Shown: positions 16,904 through 25,478 of the stretch, one piece after another
Position numbering within the stretch: the first letter of the stretch is position 1
Layout: the number at the start of each line of letters is the position of its first letter
Assembly (NCBI RefSeq): GCF_016907255.1
Contig: NZ_JAFBBQ010000001.1
Span: 868,001 to 932,000 of the forward strand
DNA length: 64,000 bases
Source of the DNA: Microbacterium keratanolyticum
GTDB taxonomy: Bacteria; Actinomycetota; Actinomycetes; Actinomycetales; Microbacteriaceae
Reading direction: 5' to 3'
The notes under the pieces: generated by a model
Seen by the model: the letters and a program-made list of their open reading frames with translations, nothing else
What the model was told of the DNA's origin: nothing
Database searches by the model: none
Translations under genes and position numbers: made by a program

Positions 16904-16957
16904 TGTATATGACATAAACAGCGTGTTACTGTCATACACAGTTTCTGGCATACACAG
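16904..16957. promoter_or_regulatory. TetR operator region with three half-sites
   Basis: TGTATATGACA (16904-16914) and TGTCATACACA (16930-16940) form an inverted repeat matching at 10 of 11 positions with a 15-bp spacer. TGTCATACACAG (16930) recurs as TGGCATACACAG (16946), a direct repeat 16 bp on. TTGTAT and TACTGT 17 bp apart could be the exporter promoter, which the repeats would cover. Confidence 0.7.
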
Positions 16958-16970
16958 AAAGAGTGACCTC

Positions 16971-17879
16971 ATGAAACCCACCATCGATGTGCGCGGATTG
17001 CGGAAGCAGTTCGGCACCAACGTGGTCCTCGACGGACTCGACCTTCAGGTCTTCGCGGGCGAGATCTTCGCTCTCCTCGGCACGAACGGCGCCGGCAAGA
17101 CGACCACGATCAACATCCTCACGACGCTGGTCTGCCCGGATGGCGGCAGCGCGCACGTCCTCGGACACGACGTGGTGAGATCGCCCCTTGAGGTGAAACG
17201 TCGCATCAGCCTCACCGGCCAGTCGGCGGCGGTCGACAACGGACTCAGTGGCCTGGAGAACCTCACGATGTTCGCCCGGCTTGCAGGCCTCGGCTCGCGC
17301 GAATCACGGGAACGCGCAGACGAGCTCCTCGCAGAGTTCGGGCTCAGTGACGCGGGCCGCCGACGCGTCGGCACCTATTCGGGCGGCATGCGCCGGCGAC
17401 TCGATCTCGCCCTGAGCTTCGTGGTTCAGCCCGAGGTGCTGTTCCTCGATGAGCCCACGACCGGGCTCGACACCCGCAGCCGACGAGATCTCTGGGAAGT
17501 CATCCGCTCTCTCGCCGCCGGCGGCACAACCGTCTTCCTCACGACGCAGTACCTCGAAGAAGCCGACCATCTCGCCGACCGCATCGCCGTGCTCGCGAAC
17601 GGGCGGATCGCAGCGCTCGGCACTCCCTCGGAGCTCAAAGCCCTTGTCGGCACCGACAGCCTGGAGGTGCACGACGCCGCAGGCACCGTCGCACAGTCCA
17701 TCCCCGTCGACGGATCTCTCGCGAGCCTGCGCGACGCCCTCCGCTTCGTGGACGCTGACGAGACCGCTGCGGTCTCGCTGCGTCACACCACCCTCGATGA
17801 CGTCTTCCTCGCCCTGACCGCTGATACCGGCAACTCGTCGCATGGCGCACTCGATCACTCACTCAAGGAGTCCGCATGA
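16971..17879 (+). CDS. ABC transporter ATP-binding protein, DrrA-type drug exporter
   Basis: The 302-residue ATPase has Walker A GTNGAGKTT (37-45), signature YSGGMRRRLDLA and Walker B VLFLDEPTTGLD. A C-terminal extension ends in LRHTTLDDVFLALT, typical of the DrrA/CcmA-like daunorubicin resistance group. It powers an ABC-2 exporter; the next gene overlaps it by ATGA and encodes the membrane partner. AAGAG lies ahead of the ATG at 16971. The divergent TetR gene and shared operator suggest ligand-induced expression. Confidence 0.94.
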   Translation: MKPTIDVRGLRKQFGTNVVLDGLDLQVFAGEIFALLGTNGAGKTTTINILTTLVCPDGGSAHVLGHDVVRSPLEVKRRISLTGQSAAVDNGLSGLENLTMFARLAGLGSRESRERADELLAEFGLSDAGRRRVGTYSGGMRRRLDLALSFVVQPEVLFLDEPTTGLDTRSRRDLWEVIRSLAAGGTTVFLTTQYLEEADHLADRIAVLANGRIAALGTPSELKALVGTDSLEVHDAAGTVAQSIPVDGSLASLRDALRFVDADETAAVSLRHTTLDDVFLALTADTGNSSHGALDHSLKESA

Positions 17880-18694
17880 GCACCGCGTCCATCCTCCACG
17901 GCCGTGGCGACATCACTCCTCCGCTGCGCCCGCTGCTGCGAGGCATCCGCGCAGAGAGCATCTTCCTGAAGCGCAGCCTCCTGCTCTCGATGCGTGACGG
18001 CGAATCGCTTCTGATGGCGATCATGCTGCCCGTCCTTCTCATGCTGCTGTTCACGTTCGTCTTCGGCGGCGCGATCGATCCGTCCGGCGGCTACGTCGAC
18101 TACGTGGTTCCCGGAATCATCCTGCTGTGCGCCGGATTCGGAGCCTCATCCACGGCCGTCAACGTCGCGAACGACATGCGCAACGGCATCATCGACCGCT
18201 TCCGCACCATGCCGCTGCGGGCCGGAGCTGTGCTCACCGGTCACGTGATCGCGAGTCTCGCGCGCAATCTCGTCGCGACCGCGATCGTGATCGCCGGCGC
18301 CTTGCTCGTCGGATTCCGCCCCCAGGCGGAGCTGTGGGGATGGATCGGGGCCACGCTCATGATCGCGCTGTACATCCTCACGATCACGTACCTGTTCGCC
18401 GCGATCGGGCTCGCCGCGTCCAGCGCAGAGGCGGCGAACGGATTCGGATTCATCATCCTGTTCGTGCCGTACCTGTCCAGCGCGTTCGTCCCGGTCGACA
18501 CGATGCCCGAGTGGCTGCGCTGGATCGCCGAGAACCAGCCCGTCACGCCGATCATCGAGACCGTGCGCGCCCTCCTGTTCGGGACTCCCCTGGGCGACAG
18601 CGCGCTCTGGGCGGTCGGGTGGTGCCTCGCCATCCTTGCGTTCTCGATCGCGTGGGGAGCACGGCTGTTCCGACGCAAGGCGGGGCGGCGCTGA
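17876..18694 (+). CDS. ABC-2 type transporter permease, DrrB-type
   Basis: The 272-residue protein has six membrane helices in the ABC-2 pattern. The conserved GYVDYVVPGIILLC and DMRNGIIDRFRTMPL segments are typical of DrrB, and PVDTMPEWLRWIAENQPVTP near the C-terminus is the ABC-2 signature. It forms a drug or lipid exporter with the preceding ATPase. The gene starts within the stop codon of that gene (ATGA). The substrate is unknown. Confidence 0.93.
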   Translation: MSTASILHGRGDITPPLRPLLRGIRAESIFLKRSLLLSMRDGESLLMAIMLPVLLMLLFTFVFGGAIDPSGGYVDYVVPGIILLCAGFGASSTAVNVANDMRNGIIDRFRTMPLRAGAVLTGHVIASLARNLVATAIVIAGALLVGFRPQAELWGWIGATLMIALYILTITYLFAAIGLAASSAEAANGFGFIILFVPYLSSAFVPVDTMPEWLRWIAENQPVTPIIETVRALLFGTPLGDSALWAVGWCLAILAFSIAWGARLFRRKAGRR

Positions 18695-18712
18695 ACACGC
18701 CCCGCTCCAGGC

Positions 18713-19129
18713 TCAGGCGCCGAGGCGCTTGAGCGCAGTCTGCACGACGTGCTTCGCGGATGCCGCTGCGCGGCCGACCACCTCGGCCGCGTGCGCGGCG
18801 CTGTCGGGCAGTGGCGGCACGCTGAAATCGATGTCGGGCGCCGAATCGCCGTAGGCGTCGACGAGGAACGGCACGAGCCAGTCGTCGACGGCCTCGAGCG
18901 GCTCGACCGCGAGGCTGTAGAACCGGCGTTGTCCGTCTTCGCGGACGGTCACGAGCTCGCTGTCGCGCAGCACCTTGAGATGCTTGGACACCGTGGGCTG
19001 GCTGATGCCCAGTTCGCTCACGATCTGCGTCACGCTCGTGCCGCCATCGCCATCCGCCGCACGCCGGAGCAGGAGCTGAAGGATGTCTCGCCTGGTACCG
19101 TCGGCGATCACATCGAAGATGTCGGTCAT
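18713..19129 (-). CDS. ArsR family transcriptional regulator
   Basis: The 138-residue protein opens with the ArsR winged helix: DVIADGTRRDILQLLLRRA, recognition helix ISQPTVSKHLKVLRDSELV, then the wing REDGQRRFYSL. No CxC metal pair is present in the recognition helix, so it is not a classical metal sensor. The tail (about 95-138) is an Ala-rich helix. It is convergent with the exporter operon and divergent from trkH. The start at 19129 has TAACCT six bases upstream. Its target is not obvious; trkH is possible. Confidence 0.9.
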   Translation of the reverse strand: MTDIFDVIADGTRRDILQLLLRRAADGDGGTSVTQIVSELGISQPTVSKHLKVLRDSELVTVREDGQRRFYSLAVEPLEAVDDWLVPFLVDAYGDSAPDIDFSVPPLPDSAAHAAEVVGRAAASAKHVVQTALKRLGA

Positions 19130-19135
19130 GACATC

Positions 19136-19141
19136 AGGTTA
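19136..19141 (-). promoter_or_regulatory. Leaderless -10 element for the ArsR gene
   Basis: TAACCT, six bases, then ATG on the minus strand. No ribosome site is seen. The divergent trkH gene has TACCAT at 19160-19165, about 20 bases away. Confidence 0.55.
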
Positions 19142-19207
19142 GTCGGGCTGCCGCCGGAGTACCATGACGGAGGCCAGCGCACGAAAGCTTCGAGAGGATC
19201 GCGCACG

Positions 19208-20638
19208 ATGTCGGGCAGTACTACGGCGTTCCGCTCGCGGTTTACCGCACGTTCGATCGCGCGCAGCCTCAAGGAGCTGACGACCTCCTCGCCGTCCCGT
19301 TTCGCGATCGTCATCTTCGCCGCGCTCATCCTGGTCTTCACCGCACTGCTGTCGCTTCCCGCGGCATCCGCCGATCGAACGGTCACGCCTCTGGCGGACG
19401 CGCTGTTCACCGCGGTCTCCACGATCTGCGTCACGGGTCTCGCCACGGTCGACATGGCCACCCACTGGTCTCCGTTCGGCATCGCCGTGATCTTCGTGGG
19501 TGTGAACATCGGCGGCCTCGGCGTGCTGACCCTCGCCTCACTCATGGGCATGGTCATCTCGAAGCGGCTCGGGCTGCGCGCGAAGCTCATCGCCGCAGGC
19601 GACACGAACCCGCTGCGCGCACACGGCGGACCCGTCAACGAGGGACAGACCGTCCGACTCGGCGAAGTCGGCCAGCTGCTCACCACGGTCGCCATCTCGG
19701 CCCTCGTCATCGAGGTCGGACTGATGATCTTGCTCTACCCGGCTCTCATAATGGCGGGGGTAGACCCGCTCACGGCACTCTGGGAGGCCCCGTTCTACGC
19801 GGCGATGTCCTTCACGAACACGGGCTTCACCCCGAACGCGGGAGGCCTCACACCTTTCGCGGATGACTACTTCCTGCTCACCGTCCTGATGGCGGGTGTC
19901 TTCCTGGGAAGCATCGGCTTCCCCGTGATCTACGCGCTCTCGAAGCACGTCTGGCACGTGAAGCGCTGGTCGCTGCACGCGAAGCTCACGCTCATCACTA
20001 CCGTGCTGCTGTTCATCCTCGGCGCAGCCGTGTTCCTGGTGCTCGAGTACAACAACCCGAAGACCTTCGGCTCGATGGACGCCGTCGACACGACCTTCCA
20101 GGCGTTCTTCCTGTCCGCGATGACACGATCCGGCGGCTTCTCGGTCATCGACATCGCTGATCTCAACGGCTCGTCGATGCTCGCCGCATCCATGCTCATG
20201 TTCGTCGGAGGCGGCTCCGCCTCGACAGCCGGCGGCATCAAGGTGACCACGCTCGCCGTGCTCGCACTGGCCGTGTGGTCCGAGGCCAAGGGACGCCAGT
20301 CGGTCGAGGTGTTCGGCCGCCGCATCCCGAGCGACGTGCAGCGCGTCGCCCTCAGCGTCGTCGCCTGGGGCGCCACGATCGTCGCCGTCTCCACCATCGC
20401 GATCGCGCAGATCACGAAGGAACCCGTCGTCGAGGTGCTCTTCGACGTGATCTCCGCCTTCGGCACCGTCGGACTGTCCACCGGGCTCACCGCGGAGCTG
20501 CCCGATTCGGCGTCGTACATCATGGCGGCCACGATCTTCATGGGCCGCGTTGGTACAGTGACTCTCGCCGCGGCCGTGGCCGCGACATCCCGTTCGCAGC
20601 TGTACTCGCTGCCTGTGGAAAGGCCCATCGTTGGTTGA
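19208..20638 (+). CDS. TrkH/KtrB-type potassium uptake membrane protein
   Basis: The 476-residue potassium transporter subunit has four M1-P-M2-like repeats. Filter regions include STICVTGLATVDMATHW, SFTNTGFTPNAGG, MTRSGGFSVIDIAD and AFGTVGLSTGLTAELP, each with the conserved Gly. The size and the small paired TrkA protein fit the KtrAB or CglK type. The ATG at 19208 follows GAGAGGA. The stop overlaps the start of the trkA gene by eight bases, so the subunits are co-translated. A very long upstream extension of this frame is not coding. Confidence 0.95.
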   Translation: MSGSTTAFRSRFTARSIARSLKELTTSSPSRFAIVIFAALILVFTALLSLPAASADRTVTPLADALFTAVSTICVTGLATVDMATHWSPFGIAVIFVGVNIGGLGVLTLASLMGMVISKRLGLRAKLIAAGDTNPLRAHGGPVNEGQTVRLGEVGQLLTTVAISALVIEVGLMILLYPALIMAGVDPLTALWEAPFYAAMSFTNTGFTPNAGGLTPFADDYFLLTVLMAGVFLGSIGFPVIYALSKHVWHVKRWSLHAKLTLITTVLLFILGAAVFLVLEYNNPKTFGSMDAVDTTFQAFFLSAMTRSGGFSVIDIADLNGSSMLAASMLMFVGGGSASTAGGIKVTTLAVLALAVWSEAKGRQSVEVFGRRIPSDVQRVALSVVAWGATIVAVSTIAIAQITKEPVVEVLFDVISAFGTVGLSTGLTAELPDSASYIMAATIFMGRVGTVTLAAAVAATSRSQLYSLPVERPIVG

Positions 20639-21302
20639 AGCATTGCGCAACGACGCTCCGGTTCTCGTGATCGGACTCGGTCGCTTCGGCGCCGCATGCG
20701 CCGGGGAGCTGGACCGTCTCGATCGCGAAGTGCTCGCGATCGACGACAGCCTCGAACTCGTGCAGAAGTGGTCCGAGCGCGTCACGCACACCGTGCAGGC
20801 CGACGCCCGCAACATCGACGCGCTGCGTCAGATCGGCGCCCAGGACTTCCAGGTCGCCGTCGTCGCGGTCGGTTCGCTGATCGAGGCATCCGTCCTCATC
20901 ACCGCCAACCTGGTCGACCTCAAGGTTCCGCAGATCTGGGCGAAGGCCGTCTCACAGTCGCACGGAAAGATCCTCGCCCGTGTCGGCGCGAACCACGTCA
21001 TCTACCCCGAGCGCGAGGCCGGCGAGCGCGTCGCGCACCTCGTGAGCGGTCGGATGCTGGACTTCATCCGCTTCGACGACGACTTCGTGCTGGCGAAGAT
21101 GTACCCACCGAAGTTCATCCGCGGCGTGGGTCTGAACCAGTCCGGTGTGCGCACCAAGTACAACGTGACCGTCGTCGGCGTGAAGAGCCCCGGCAAGCCG
21201 TTCCGCTACGCGGAGGCCGAGACGATCGTCACGAACCACGACCTCATCATCGTGTCGGGCACGAACAGCGACATCGAGCGCTTCGCGTCACTCGACCGCT
21301 GA
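20631..21302 (+). CDS. TrkA/KtrA-type potassium channel regulatory subunit
   Basis: The 223-residue cytoplasmic ring protein has an N-terminal RCK domain (VLVIGLGRFGAACAGEL, a Rossmann GxGxxG that binds nucleotide, with an acidic VLAIDD at strand two) and a C-terminal RCK_C domain from about 135. It gates TrkH. The start is TTG at 20631, inside the end of trkH. A long hairpin lies 66 bases beyond the stop. Confidence 0.95.
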   Translation: MVEALRNDAPVLVIGLGRFGAACAGELDRLDREVLAIDDSLELVQKWSERVTHTVQADARNIDALRQIGAQDFQVAVVAVGSLIEASVLITANLVDLKVPQIWAKAVSQSHGKILARVGANHVIYPEREAGERVAHLVSGRMLDFIRFDDDFVLAKMYPPKFIRGVGLNQSGVRTKYNVTVVGVKSPGKPFRYAEAETIVTNHDLIIVSGTNSDIERFASLDR

Positions 21303-21367
21303 CCCTCGCGCGGTCGTATCGCCGCGGAGGCCGCTTCCCGCGCCTCGGGCGACAAACCACTTTCGGC

Positions 21368-21417
21368 GCGAGAAACCACGTCCGCACGGGTGTTTCGTGC
21401 AAAAAGTGGTTTCTCGC
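21368..21417. terminator. Nested hairpin between trkA and proC
   Basis: The perfect 12-base arms GCGAGAAACCAC and GTGGTTTCTCGC enclose a second hairpin, GCACG-N7-CGTGC. A further AAACCACTTT copy lies just upstream (21354-21363). It is placed between convergent genes like the aspS/TauE hairpin and has the same nested style, but its sequence word differs. Confidence 0.75.
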
Positions 21418-21430
21418 GGTGGTCGCGCGC

Positions 21431-22270
21431 TTACGCCCCGGCGGCGAGCTCCCTCGCGCGTGCGAGCGCCGCGTCCGTCGCCTCAGTGAACACGCGGTCG
21501 AGGTGCGCGTCCTGAAGCACCGCGATCGCACGCTCGGTCGTCCCCTTCGGGCTTGTGACGCGACGACGCAGCTCCGCCGGATCCTCACCGGATGCAGCGA
21601 GAAGCGCCGTCGCGCCGATGAAGGTCTGCTCGGCCATCAGCCGCGCATCCGCCTCGCTGAAGCCCTTGTCGATCGCAGCCCGCGTGAAGTCCTCGATCAG
21701 CAGGAAGACGTAGGCGGGGCCGGATCCTGAGATCGTCGACAGCGCGTCGATCTGCTCCTCCGGCACCTCGATGACAGCGCCAACGAGTTCGAACAGTCGG
21801 CGCACGATCGCACGATCCTCCGCAGAGACGTGCGCGGCGGCCGCCAGGCCCGTGACCGCCTTGCCGACGGTCGCCGGCGTGTTCGGCATCGAACGGATGA
21901 CGTTCGCCTCTTCGCCCAGCACGCGCGCAAACGTCTGCAGCGTGACGCCCGCAGCCAGACTCACGACGATCGCATCCGAACGCAGGTGCGGGGCGATCTC
22001 GGCGAGCAGGTCGGGAACCATGGCCGGCTTCACGCCGATCAGCACGACGCGCGCGGATGCCACGGCCTCGGCATTGCCGTGCGGGTTGTCGTTCAACGCG
22101 ATGGCGTGCACGCCGTCGAGCCCGGCGAGCGCCTGCGTCTTCTCCTGCGAGCGGTTGGTCGCGATGATGCCTCCGTCGACCGGGATCCCCGAGGCGACGA
22201 CGCCCTGCAGAATCGCCCCTCCCATGGATCCGGCACCGAGAAAGGCAAGAGAGGGAATCGCGTCGGTCAT
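21431..22270 (-). CDS. proC: Pyrroline-5-carboxylate reductase
   Basis: The 279-residue enzyme reduces 1-pyrroline-5-carboxylate to proline with NAD(P)H, the last step of proline synthesis. The N-terminal Rossmann motif is FLGAGSMGGAI. VLIGVKPAMV and SMPNTPATVGKA are family motifs, and the C-terminal helical dimer domain has the P5CR signature region STISGSGPAYVFLLIEDFTRAA and RRRVTSPKGTT. The length is normal. The start at 22270 has TAGACT six bases upstream. Confidence 0.97.
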   Translation of the reverse strand: MTDAIPSLAFLGAGSMGGAILQGVVASGIPVDGGIIATNRSQEKTQALAGLDGVHAIALNDNPHGNAEAVASARVVLIGVKPAMVPDLLAEIAPHLRSDAIVVSLAAGVTLQTFARVLGEEANVIRSMPNTPATVGKAVTGLAAAAHVSAEDRAIVRRLFELVGAVIEVPEEQIDALSTISGSGPAYVFLLIEDFTRAAIDKGFSEADARLMAEQTFIGATALLAASGEDPAELRRRVTSPKGTTERAIAVLQDAHLDRVFTEATDAALARARELAAGA

Positions 22271-22276
22271 GAACTC

Positions 22277-22282
22277 AGTCTA
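22277..22282 (-). promoter_or_regulatory. proC: Leaderless -10 element for proC
   Basis: TAGACT, six bases, then ATG on the minus strand. No ribosome site is present. Confidence 0.65.
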
Positions 22283-22367
22283 GAAGCGGAGGCGTCTCCG
22301 GCAGAGGGCCATCTCGGCATCCGAACACTCCGGCGCACGCACCCGACACGCGCACCCACCTCACCCG

Positions 22368-22373
22368 TAGACT
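22368..22373 (+). promoter_or_regulatory. Leaderless -10 element for the CDF transporter gene
   Basis: TAGACT, six bases, then the ATG at 22380. The same hexamer and spacing serve the divergent proC gene, about 90 bases away. Confidence 0.65.
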
Positions 22374-22379
22374 CTCGGC

Positions 22380-23351
22380 ATGAGCGCTTCCGGTGGGCAA
22401 AAGGCGATCGTCGCGGCATTCCTCGCGAACATGGGCATCGCCCTGGCCAAGTTCATCGCCTGGTTCCTCTCCGGCTCCGCGTCGATGTTGGCCGAGGCGA
22501 TCCACTCGGTCGCCGACTCGGGCAACCAGCTGCTCCTCATGCTCGGCGGGCGCAAGGCGCGGCGGACCGCCGATCGCTCCCACCCCTTCGGCTACGGCCG
22601 CGAGCGCTACGTCTACGCCTTCGTGGTGTCGATCATCCTGTTCTCGGTGGGTGGCCTGTTCGCGATCTACGAGGCCGTCGACAAGCTCACCCATCCCCAC
22701 GAGCTCGACCCGGTGTGGTGGTGGCTCCCGCTCGTCGTGCTCGTGATCGCGATCGGACTGGAGTCGTTCTCCCTGCGCACGGCCGTGCGTGAGAGCAACC
22801 TGGTGCGCGAGCCCGGGCAGAGCTGGGTCTCATTCGTCCGTCGTGCGAAGGCGCCGGAGCTGCCCGTCGTCCTGCTCGAAGACATCGGCGCGCTCGTCGG
22901 CCTCACCTTCGCCCTACTGGGCGTGGGGCTGACGGTCATCACCGGAAACCCGCTGTTCGACGCGCTCGGAACCCTCGCCATCGGCATCCTGCTCGTGCTC
23001 ATCGCGATCGTCCTGGGTGTCGAGACGAAGAGCCTGCTGGTTGGCGAGGGAGCGACCAAAGCGGACTACGACCGCATCGTCGACGCCATCCAGTCGGGGC
23101 ATGAAGTCGAGAAGGTGATCCACCTGAAGACCCTCTACCTCGGCCCGGATGAGCTCATGGTGGCGGCGAAGGTCGCGCTCACCGCCGACAAGTCGGTGCG
23201 CGAAGCGTCCGCCGACATCGACGAGATGGAAGCGCGCATCCGCGCCGCCGTTCCTGCGGCGCGCGTCATCTACATCGAGCCCGACATCTATCGTCCGTCG
23301 CTGGACCCTGCACCATCGACGGATGCGTTCGTGCTGAAGTCCTCCGACTGA
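22380..23351 (+). CDS. Cation diffusion facilitator family transporter
   Basis: The 323-residue divalent-metal exporter has six membrane helices. The helix-two metal site appears as AEAIHSVADSGNQ, and helix five carries LLEDIGALVG. The cytoplasmic C-terminal domain (about 225-305) has VIHLKTLYLGPDELMVAAKV and ends with VIYIEPD. The long interval between helices three and four (RESNLVREPGQSWVSFVRRAK) resembles the ZNT9-like branch. The metal cannot be assigned. The next gene starts 15 bases after the stop. Confidence 0.92.
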   Translation: MSASGGQKAIVAAFLANMGIALAKFIAWFLSGSASMLAEAIHSVADSGNQLLLMLGGRKARRTADRSHPFGYGRERYVYAFVVSIILFSVGGLFAIYEAVDKLTHPHELDPVWWWLPLVVLVIAIGLESFSLRTAVRESNLVREPGQSWVSFVRRAKAPELPVVLLEDIGALVGLTFALLGVGLTVITGNPLFDALGTLAIGILLVLIAIVLGVETKSLLVGEGATKADYDRIVDAIQSGHEVEKVIHLKTLYLGPDELMVAAKVALTADKSVREASADIDEMEARIRAAVPAARVIYIEPDIYRPSLDPAPSTDAFVLKSSD

Positions 23352-23366
23352 TCACCGCCCCGCGGG

Positions 23367-24251
23367 ATGAAGACGGAAGAGGCGTTCGCCGTGCTGCGGC
23401 AGCTGTCTGCGCAGCCGCAGATCTCGGATGCTGCGCGGGCGCAGCTGCAGGAGGTCGAACGTGTTCTGCGCGCCGACTCGCAGGCGCGACTGCGCAACGC
23501 CGTGATCCTCGACGGCGCCCCCTATGCGAGCGTCTCGTTCGGCGATGCGGATGCTGCGGATCTCGTCGTCTATCTGGTGCACGGCGTTGACACCGACCTG
23601 ACGCGCTTCGGCGCCTGGGCATCCACTGCCCAGCGGCTGTGCGCGGATGTGATCCGTGCCCGCGCACTGCGGGGCGGATCGACGCGAGTCGCGACGATCG
23701 CTTGGTTTGGGTACGACTCCGGGTCGCACGCGACCGCGCGCGCGACGGCGCACGCCACACTGGGCGCCGCACGGCTAGCGGTGGACCTCGATGCGCTCGT
23801 GGCGCGCAACCCCGGCGCCGAGGTCGCTGTCGTCGCGTTCTCCTACGGGGTGACGCTCCTCGGAGAACTCGCACTGCTGGGCGGCGCGGCACGGGTCGAC
23901 GCGGCATTTGCGATCGGCGGGGCCGGGATGACGCGGTTCGGTGCCGCGAGTGTGGAGGAACTCATCGCCGGGGGCGCCCTGGACTTCGCCGCGACCGAAG
24001 CACGTGCCGATGTCATCGCGCGGCTCGGTCGTCTCGGCGCCCATCCGGTCGATGCTCGCGACCTCGAGGGCGCGGCTGTCTACAGCGCCGACGGGGGGCG
24101 GGTGCCCGGGACCGACACGAATGGCGAACCGACGCAGGGCCATGGTGCGCACACGTCGACCGACGAGTTCGGCGTCACACGACGCGGATACTTCGCCCCG
24201 GACGCGCAGGCCTACCTCTCGCTCGTCGCGCAGCTGGCCGCCCGCGACTGA
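23367..24251 (+). CDS. Alpha/beta hydrolase, DUF1023-like
   Basis: The 294-residue protein has a helical N-terminus and an alpha/beta hydrolase core: VVYLVHGVDTDL, VATIAWFGYDSGS and the nucleophile elbow VVAFSYGVTLLGELAL, with the oxyanion region and Ser typical of DUF1023 proteins. The probable catalytic His is in the TQGHGAHTSTDEFG segment near the end. There is no signal peptide. It follows the CDF gene by 15 bases and may be co-transcribed. The 3' end carries a 25-bp tandem duplication that copies the stop codon region. Confidence 0.8.
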   Translation: MKTEEAFAVLRQLSAQPQISDAARAQLQEVERVLRADSQARLRNAVILDGAPYASVSFGDADAADLVVYLVHGVDTDLTRFGAWASTAQRLCADVIRARALRGGSTRVATIAWFGYDSGSHATARATAHATLGAARLAVDLDALVARNPGAEVAVVAFSYGVTLLGELALLGGAARVDAAFAIGGAGMTRFGAASVEELIAGGALDFAATEARADVIARLGRLGAHPVDARDLEGAAVYSADGGRVPGTDTNGEPTQGHGAHTSTDEFGVTRRGYFAPDAQAYLSLVAQLAARD

Positions 24252-24280
24252 GCAGCAGCTGGCCGCCCGCGACTGAGCAG
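24231..24280. repeat. 25-bp perfect tandem duplication at the gene's 3' end
   Basis: The 25 bases at 24231-24255 are repeated exactly at 24256-24280. The unit holds the codons for the last residues and the TGA stop, so the second copy is untranslated. Perfect identity suggests a recent slippage event. Confidence 0.95.
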
Positions 24281-24284
24281 ACGA

Positions 24285-24740
24285 CTACCGACGTTCGGCG
24301 AAGAAACCCTGCAACTGGGCGATGGCCGCCTCGGCCTGCACGCCACCGACGACTTCGGCGCGGTACGGGAGCCGACGATCACGCAGCAGGTCGTACATCG
24401 AGCCCGCTGCTCCCGCTTTGTCATCCCAGGCGCCGAAGACGACCCGGCTCAGGCGAGACTGCAGGATCGCCCCGGCGCACATGACGCAGGGCTCCAGGGT
24501 CACGACGAGGGTGCAGCCCTCCAGGTTCCAGGAGCCGAGAGCGGCCGCCGCCGCGCGGATCGCGTTGACCTCGGCGTGCCCGGTGGGATCGTGCGTCTCC
24601 TCACGGGTGTTGCGGCCCTCCCCGATCGTCGCGCCCGTGGCGTCCAGCACCACAGCGCCCACGGGAATCTCGCTCACTGCGGCGGCCTCGGCGGCGAGGG
24701 CCAGCGCGCGCTGCATGGCTTCTGCGTCGGGAGCGGTCAT
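24285..24740 (-). CDS. tadA: tRNA-adenosine(34) deaminase-like nucleoside deaminase
   Basis: The 151-residue zinc deaminase has the HAE motif (H55, E57) and PCVMC (C85, C88) that bind the catalytic zinc. GAVVLDATGATIGEGRN and VVFGAWDDKAGAAGS are typical of TadA, which makes inosine at the wobble base of tRNA-Arg(ACG). The ATG at 24740 is preferred to an upstream GTG because TACGCT lies exactly six bases before it. Other nucleoside deaminases share the fold, but the C-terminal part fits TadA. Confidence 0.9.
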   Translation of the reverse strand: MTAPDAEAMQRALALAAEAAAVSEIPVGAVVLDATGATIGEGRNTREETHDPTGHAEVNAIRAAAAALGSWNLEGCTLVVTLEPCVMCAGAILQSRLSRVVFGAWDDKAGAAGSMYDLLRDRRLPYRAEVVGGVQAEAAIAQLQGFFAERR

Positions 24741-24746
24741 GATCTG

Positions 24747-24752
24747 AGCGTA
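24747..24752 (-). promoter_or_regulatory. tadA: Leaderless -10 element deciding the tadA start
   Basis: TACGCT, six bases, then the ATG at 24740. This choice removes nine residues from the longest possible frame. Confidence 0.55.
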
Positions 24753-24824
24753 GGCGACTTCCTGCACGGCGGCGGGTGCGGGGCGTTGTCAGATCTCAGG
24801 TCGTGCCGGAGGCATCGGGCGCAT

Positions 24825-24830
24825 TAGCCT
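24825..24830 (+). promoter_or_regulatory. upp: Leaderless -10 element for upp
   Basis: TAGCCT, six bases, then the ATG at 24837. There is no ribosome site. Confidence 0.6.
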
Positions 24831-24836
24831 AGATGC

Positions 24837-25469
24837 ATGCGCGTTCATGTTGCCGATCACCCGCTGATCACCCACAAGCTCTCGGTCCTGCGCGACGAGC
24901 GCACCCCGTCTCCGGTCTTCCGGCAGCTGACTGAAGAGCTCGTGACGCTTCTCGCCTACGAGGCGACGCGGAATGTCAAGGTGACGCCGATCGAGATCAA
25001 GACCCCGGTGACCACCACCACGGGGGTCAAGATCTCCGAGCCGCGCCCGATCGTCGTTCCGATCCTGCGCGCGGGTCTCGGCATGCTGGAGGGGCTCGTC
25101 AAGCTTCTTCCCACCGCGGAGGTCGGATTCCTCGGCATGGTGCGCGACGAAGAGACTTACGAGCCGATGACCTACGCCGAGCGGCTTCCGACCGATCTGA
25201 GCGACCGTCAGTGCTTCGCGATCGACCCGATGCTCGCCACCGGCGGCTCGCTCGCGGCAGCGATCCAGTTCCTCTTCGACCGCGGTGCACAGGACGTGAC
25301 GGCGATCTGCCTGCTGGGTACCCCGGAAGGACTGGAGACGATCGAGAAGCTCGTGGGCGACCGCGACGTCACGATCGTCCTCGGCGCTCTTGATGAGGGA
25401 CTCGACGAGAACCGCTACATCGTGCCCGGCCTCGGCGACGCCGGCGACCGTCTGTACGGAACGGTCTGA
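24837..25469 (+). CDS. upp: Uracil phosphoribosyltransferase
   Basis: The 210-residue salvage enzyme makes UMP from uracil and PRPP. It begins [30 protein letters not shown] and the PRPP loop [13 protein letters not shown] are clear, and the C-terminal uracil-binding region reads [20 protein letters not shown]. The length is exactly that of the family. It diverges from tadA and appears to have its own leaderless promoter. Confidence 0.97.
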   Translation: MRVHVADHPLITHKLSVLRDERTPSPVFRQLTEELVTLLAYEATRNVKVTPIEIKTPVTTTTGVKISEPRPIVVPILRAGLGMLEGLVKLLPTAEVGFLGMVRDEETYEPMTYAERLPTDLSDRQCFAIDPMLATGGSLAAAIQFLFDRGAQDVTAICLLGTPEGLETIEKLVGDRDVTIVLGALDEGLDENRYIVPGLGDAGDRLYGTV

Positions 25470-25478
25470 TCTCCACCG

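Noticed and set aside
18749..19207. A long upstream extension of the TrkH frame
   Set aside because: It runs antisense through the ArsR gene. The TrkH family start and a GAGAGGA ribosome site fit the ATG at 19208.
24741..24767. An upstream GTG start for tadA
   Set aside because: It adds nine residues with no family match, while TACGCT-N6-ATG supports the later start.
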